Part shown: in pieces, positions 9,842 through 12,057 of the stretch
Layout of the letters: each line of letters begins with the position of its first letter
Numbering within the stretch: the stretch's first letter is position 1
The notes under the pieces: generated by a model
Seen by the model: only the letters and a program-made list of their open reading frames with translations
The model's database searches: none
What the model was told of the DNA's origin: nothing
DNA from: Monoraphidium neglectum
Lineage: Eukaryota > Chlorophyta > Chlorophyceae > Sphaeropleales > Selenastraceae
DNA length: 12,057 nt
NCBI RefSeq assembly: GCF_000611645.1
Contig: NW_014012016.1
Span: 1-12,057 of the forward strand
Direction of reading: 5' to 3'
Made by a program: the position numbers and the translations under genes

Positions 9842-10422
9842 TGCTGCTCATGCTGGGGCAGCTGCGTTGCGGACTGCTCCCGCAGCAGCAGCTGCTGCTG
9901 AGAGGCAATTGACAGGGCGGATCCCTGCATGGAAAGGGGCGACTCGCATTGCAGGCTGCTGCCATCGGAGCTGGTGCTGCAGGCGGCCTGCTGCGCAGCC
10001 GCTGCTGCCGCGGCCACGGCCGCGCCGTCTGGCCCGGCAAACGGCGATGCGCCGTCGCCTGAAAAGCTGCGGCCACTGCGGGGGCTGGAGCTGGCGCTGA
10101 GCATGGGGCCTATCATGTCGGCTGCCTTCTTGGCCATGTTAGAATCCCGAAACTTGCTGAGCAAGCCAGCCACCTGCACCTTCCGCAGGACCGACGCGCC
10201 AGGCGCGTCGGTGGCCGCCGACGCCATGCCTGGCGCAACCTCGGCCTCCATTCGAGGCGAGAGGCAGCCTTCCATGCTTGCCTCGGCCGTCGGCCGGCTG
10301 GGCACGCCGCGGCCTTGCCTTGTGTCAAGAGCCTGAACCCGCGCGTCGCCAACTGCGCAAGCGACGCGAGCGGGGCATCTTGGCGCGTCAGAGGTGACGT
10401 TTGGCCCTTCAAAGCCGCACAT
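6452..10422 (-). CDS. Ser/Thr protein kinase, Aurora/CALK-like, with two polyglutamine tracts
   Basis: Transfers phosphate from ATP to Ser/Thr of unknown substrates. Nine exons: 10422-9591, 9383-9102, 8919-8759, 8522-8385, 8178-8136, 7932-7828, 7612-7532, 7351-7184 and 6957-6452. They sum to 2316 nt, 771 aa plus TGA. All eight introns (180-236 nt) are GT-AG with matching phases. Residues 1-350 are low-complexity with 19-Gln and 29-Gln tracts. The kinase domain covers about 355-624: glycine loop LYTGYASVV (364-372), Lys387 (VVLK), helix-C Glu405 (YREV), HRDIKPEN (480-487), DFG (501-503), activation loop with T515 (TRAGTLDYMAPE), DSW near 552-554 and a final Arg612. T515 aligns with Aurora A T288. 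The 147-residue tail is Ala-rich. Only the middle glycine of the G-loop is kept. The sequence resembles the algal Aurora-like kinases (CALK, linked to flagellar length and loss in Chlamydomonas), but CALK's kinase domain lies nearer its N-terminus, so orthology is unproven. The start at 10422 follows an in-frame TAA; a later Met near 10275 has better context. Confidence 0.92.
7095..7114. repeat. Short perfect inverted repeat in kinase intron 8
   Basis: Arms GCATACTA and TAGTATGC pair perfectly over 8 bp around a TGCG loop. The repeat lies within the intron 7183-6958 of the kinase gene, in an AT-richer patch. It could form a small hairpin in the pre-mRNA; no function is implied. Confidence 0.6.
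7116..7159. repeat. Tandem-like direct repeat in kinase intron 8
   Basis: The 19-base unit TGCCTCTGCTCTGCAGGCC occurs at 7116-7134 and again at 7141-7159, 25 bases apart. A second direct repeat, GGGGTGTGGGGCC at 7040-7052 and 7054-7066, lies in the same intron. These look like local duplications. Confidence 0.8.
9253..9339 (-). repeat. (CAG)29 coding microsatellite, polyglutamine
   Basis: Plus strand shows 29 uninterrupted CTG units, read as CAG on the minus strand. In the kinase frame they encode Gln293-Gln321 in exon 2. Preceding residues are GGGSGAG and following ones PSYAPPPLSP, so the tract sits about 40 residues before the kinase domain. No CAA interruption is present, so length variation between strains is likely. 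Confidence 0.95.
9793..9849 (-). repeat. Second CAG repeat, 19-Gln tract with one CAA
   Basis: On the minus strand three CAG, one CAA and fifteen CAG encode 19 consecutive Gln in exon 1 of the kinase gene, after QLPQHE and before AAAAPQQ. More dispersed CAG codons lie just upstream (SQQQLLLREQ). This is the same kind of tract as in exon 2 but shorter and interrupted. Confidence 0.95.
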
Positions 10423-10706
10423 AACAACTTATTGCGCGATAGGATTTCGCGTGCTTTCTGAGCAGGAGTAGGAGCTGGCTCCGTCTTTGGCCGGCCGTCG
10501 CACCTCAGATGCGCAGTCCGTGCGTGTCACGAAGCCCCAAGCATATTCAAACACGTTATACGATCAAATAAGACCCTCTATGCTACTCTGGCAGGCAGCG
10601 GAGGTAGGCAAAGCCGTCCGGGGGATGCGCAGCTCGGATTCGTGGAAGGGACGCGATGTCTGCGGTTCTAGCTAGTTAAACAACTTGATCGTTTATTTTG
10701 TGACTC

Positions 10707-10711
10707 TTACA
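10707..10711 (-). terminator. Alternative TGTAA polyadenylation signal
   Basis: A second TGTAA on the minus strand, about 750 nt after the EF-G stop and about 285 nt before the kinase start. It is a less likely EF-G poly(A) signal than the copy at 10857-10861 because it leaves little room for the kinase promoter. Confidence 0.2.
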
Positions 10712-10856
10712 ATTGGATGAACAGCCATTGACGCCTCGTGAGCTTTCAGTGACACTGCATCTGCCGGCACACCAGCGAGCTGCTGGCCACTCTCCACTGG
10801 AGAAAGAGGCTGCCTTCCACAGCAAGAGAATACTTTATCCGCCAGGTATCAGCTGA

Positions 10857-10861
10857 TTACA
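10857..10861 (-). terminator. Candidate TGTAA polyadenylation signal for the EF-G gene
   Basis: TGTAA on the minus strand is the first copy after the EF-G stop codon, about 600 nt downstream. That spacing suits the long 3' UTRs of green algae. The call rests on motif and position only. Confidence 0.35.
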
Positions 10862-11459
10862 CACAGCACAGCCAAAACAGAGGGTCTACCCGCGTGTCGC
10901 ATGCGTGCCGTGATCGCATGCCACCCACGCCACGCACCACAGCAAAAAGAGAGATCACCGCCTCGCGGCGGAGGCAGGTCAGCAGGGCTTCGCAGGCCGC
11001 TGCATGCCGCCAATTGCTTGGCAGAGAATCGCGCAGGAGCCGAAAACCAGGTCAAACAGCTCATAGAGGAAACGCCAGTGGCTGCACAAACGCGCAAATA
11101 CCTGCGACCCTGTGTGTACGTATTGATTGGCCTCATCCCACTCCCTACTCGCAAATTGCGAGGAGATGAAGGCGCTCAATTGAACGCACTGCCTGCCTGC
11201 GTGAGTGCCCGTGGGCTGACAGGCCCACAAGAAGACAGAGGGTGAAGCGACGAAGCAGTCGCTGCCATGTTGGAAACATTATTGTTGTTGGAGCAACATA
11301 CACTCACCACACATCAAAAGAAAGATGGTACCGCACACCCTGACGCACCGTAACCAACCGGCAAGCCGCACACTCCCCCACACAGCACGGCGCGCTCAAA
11401 TACGTAGGCCATCACCCCGTACCGCTGTACCACTGCCCTTCCTAGTCACTCGACACCCG

Positions 11460-12057
11460 TCACTTGCCGGCCGCGCGCGCTTTCTGGTAGTGCGCGGTCA
11501 GCTCGTCCTGCATGTCCTTAGTCACCGGCGCGTGGTGACTGTACTCCATCGTGTACTCGCCCTTGCCCTACAACCGAGGGTGCAGTAGATTGGGTGTGAT
11601 ACAGGTGTGGATGGGCATAGCATGGGGCCGATGAGAGGGCGTGGGTGGCTGCGGTGACTGCGGCGCAGGTCAAAGGGAGTGGGCGAGTGCCATGCAGGCC
11701 AACCGATATAACAAGAAGCTGTGGCCACCACAAAAGGAGTCTGCGCCACGCACGCGGCGCCCGCGAGCACAGACAAGCGCCGCGGCGCGTGCGGCGAGCG
11801 CTTGCAAGGTTGAGACCGCGCCCCGCAAAGCGGTGCCCTCGCCACCCCGGCCCAAGCGCGGCCCCCGCCCAGCTCCAGCGCCACCACCCCTCCCACGAGC
11901 AACCCCCACCCCACCCCCAGACCTGCGTGTTGCTGCGCAGCACTGTGCTGTAGCCAAACATGCCGGCCAGGGGCACCAGGGCCTGGAGCACCGCGTCCTC
12001 AGCCTGCTGGCTGCTGTCGAGGATCATGCCCTTGCGGCGGTTGAGGTCGCCCATGAC
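11460..12057 (-). CDS. GFM1: Mitochondrial-type elongation factor G, last two exons, 5' part beyond the window
   Basis: EF-G is the GTPase that drives ribosome translocation; this version should act in mitochondria. Exon 12057-11923 (45 codons) and exon 11567-11460 (35 codons plus TGA) flank a 355-nt phase-0 intron. They encode the C-terminal domain V: VMGDLNRRKGMILDSS, then VPLAGMFGYSTVLRSNTQ, joined across the intron to GKGEYTMEYSHHAPVT, and ending KARAAGK. The pattern MFGYST-LRS-TQGKGEYTMEY is that of mitochondrial EF-G1; chloroplast EF-G instead has a form like MFQYVSTLRGMTKGRA. The GTPase domain, the other domains and the targeting peptide lie outside the window. The donor (CAG followed by GTCTGG) and acceptor (GGTTGTAG) are weaker than those of the kinase gene, but the frame and family alignment across the junction are exact. 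Confidence 0.9.

Larger units (their letters stand above)
10423..11459. other. Interval between the EF-G gene and the kinase gene
   Basis: This 1.04 kb should hold the 3' UTR of the minus-strand EF-G gene and the promoter and 5' UTR of the kinase gene. GC content is lower than in the genes. Two minus-strand TGTAA motifs occur (10861-10857 and 10711-10707). An 83-codon minus-strand frame at 11230-10979 has a hydrophobic patch but no recognisable domain, and I do not call it. No clear TATA box was found. Confidence 0.45.

Noticed and set aside
9557..10336. Plus-strand Cys/Ala-rich frames opposite kinase exon 1
   Set aside because: They are shadows of the CAG and GCN repeats in exon 1. They have no domain and no link to other exons.
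10979..11230. Minus-strand 83-codon frame with a hydrophobic stretch
   Set aside because: It lies in the expected 3' UTR of EF-G, has no recognisable domain and no supporting splice or start context.

Overview
The window reads as nuclear DNA of a GC-rich green alga (chlorophyte). It has spliceosomal introns of roughly 150-360 nt with GT-AG borders, long homopolymeric amino-acid tracts encoded by CAG and GCN repeats, and plant-type versions of conserved eukaryotic genes. All four genes I can support lie head-to-tail on the minus strand, so the window runs from gene 3' ends at low coordinates to 5' ends at high coordinates. Exon models were built by hand from reading-frame continuity and splice sites; none is confirmed by transcripts.

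Layout, low to high coordinates. (1) 1-1995: an intronless stretch of 665 codons, cut off by the window start, encoding a low-complexity nuclear-type protein with alternating acidic and basic blocks and one AT-hook. (2) 2612-3679: a complete four-exon gene for a spliceosomal cyclophilin of the PPIL1 type (158 aa). (3) 3680-6451: about 2.8 kb without a confident gene. It holds at most a tentative plus-strand set of exons with a plastid-transit-like N-terminus (4169-4745). (4) 6452-10422: a complete nine-exon gene for a 771-aa Ser/Thr protein kinase with an Aurora/CALK-like catalytic domain. Two polyglutamine tracts precede the domain, one of them encoded by 29 uninterrupted CAG codons. (5) 10423-11459: the interval between genes. 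(6) 11460-12057: the last two exons of a mitochondrial-type elongation factor G, cut off by the window end.

The genes do not form a pathway. They look like ordinary neighbours: chromatin or nuclear function, splicing, signalling and mitochondrial translation. The most unusual items are the two polyglutamine tracts and degenerate glycine loop of the kinase, the edge-spanning AT-hook protein, an atypical splice acceptor in the cyclophilin gene, and the unexplained 2.8-kb interval. I saw no CRISPR array, transposon, tRNA or rRNA gene.
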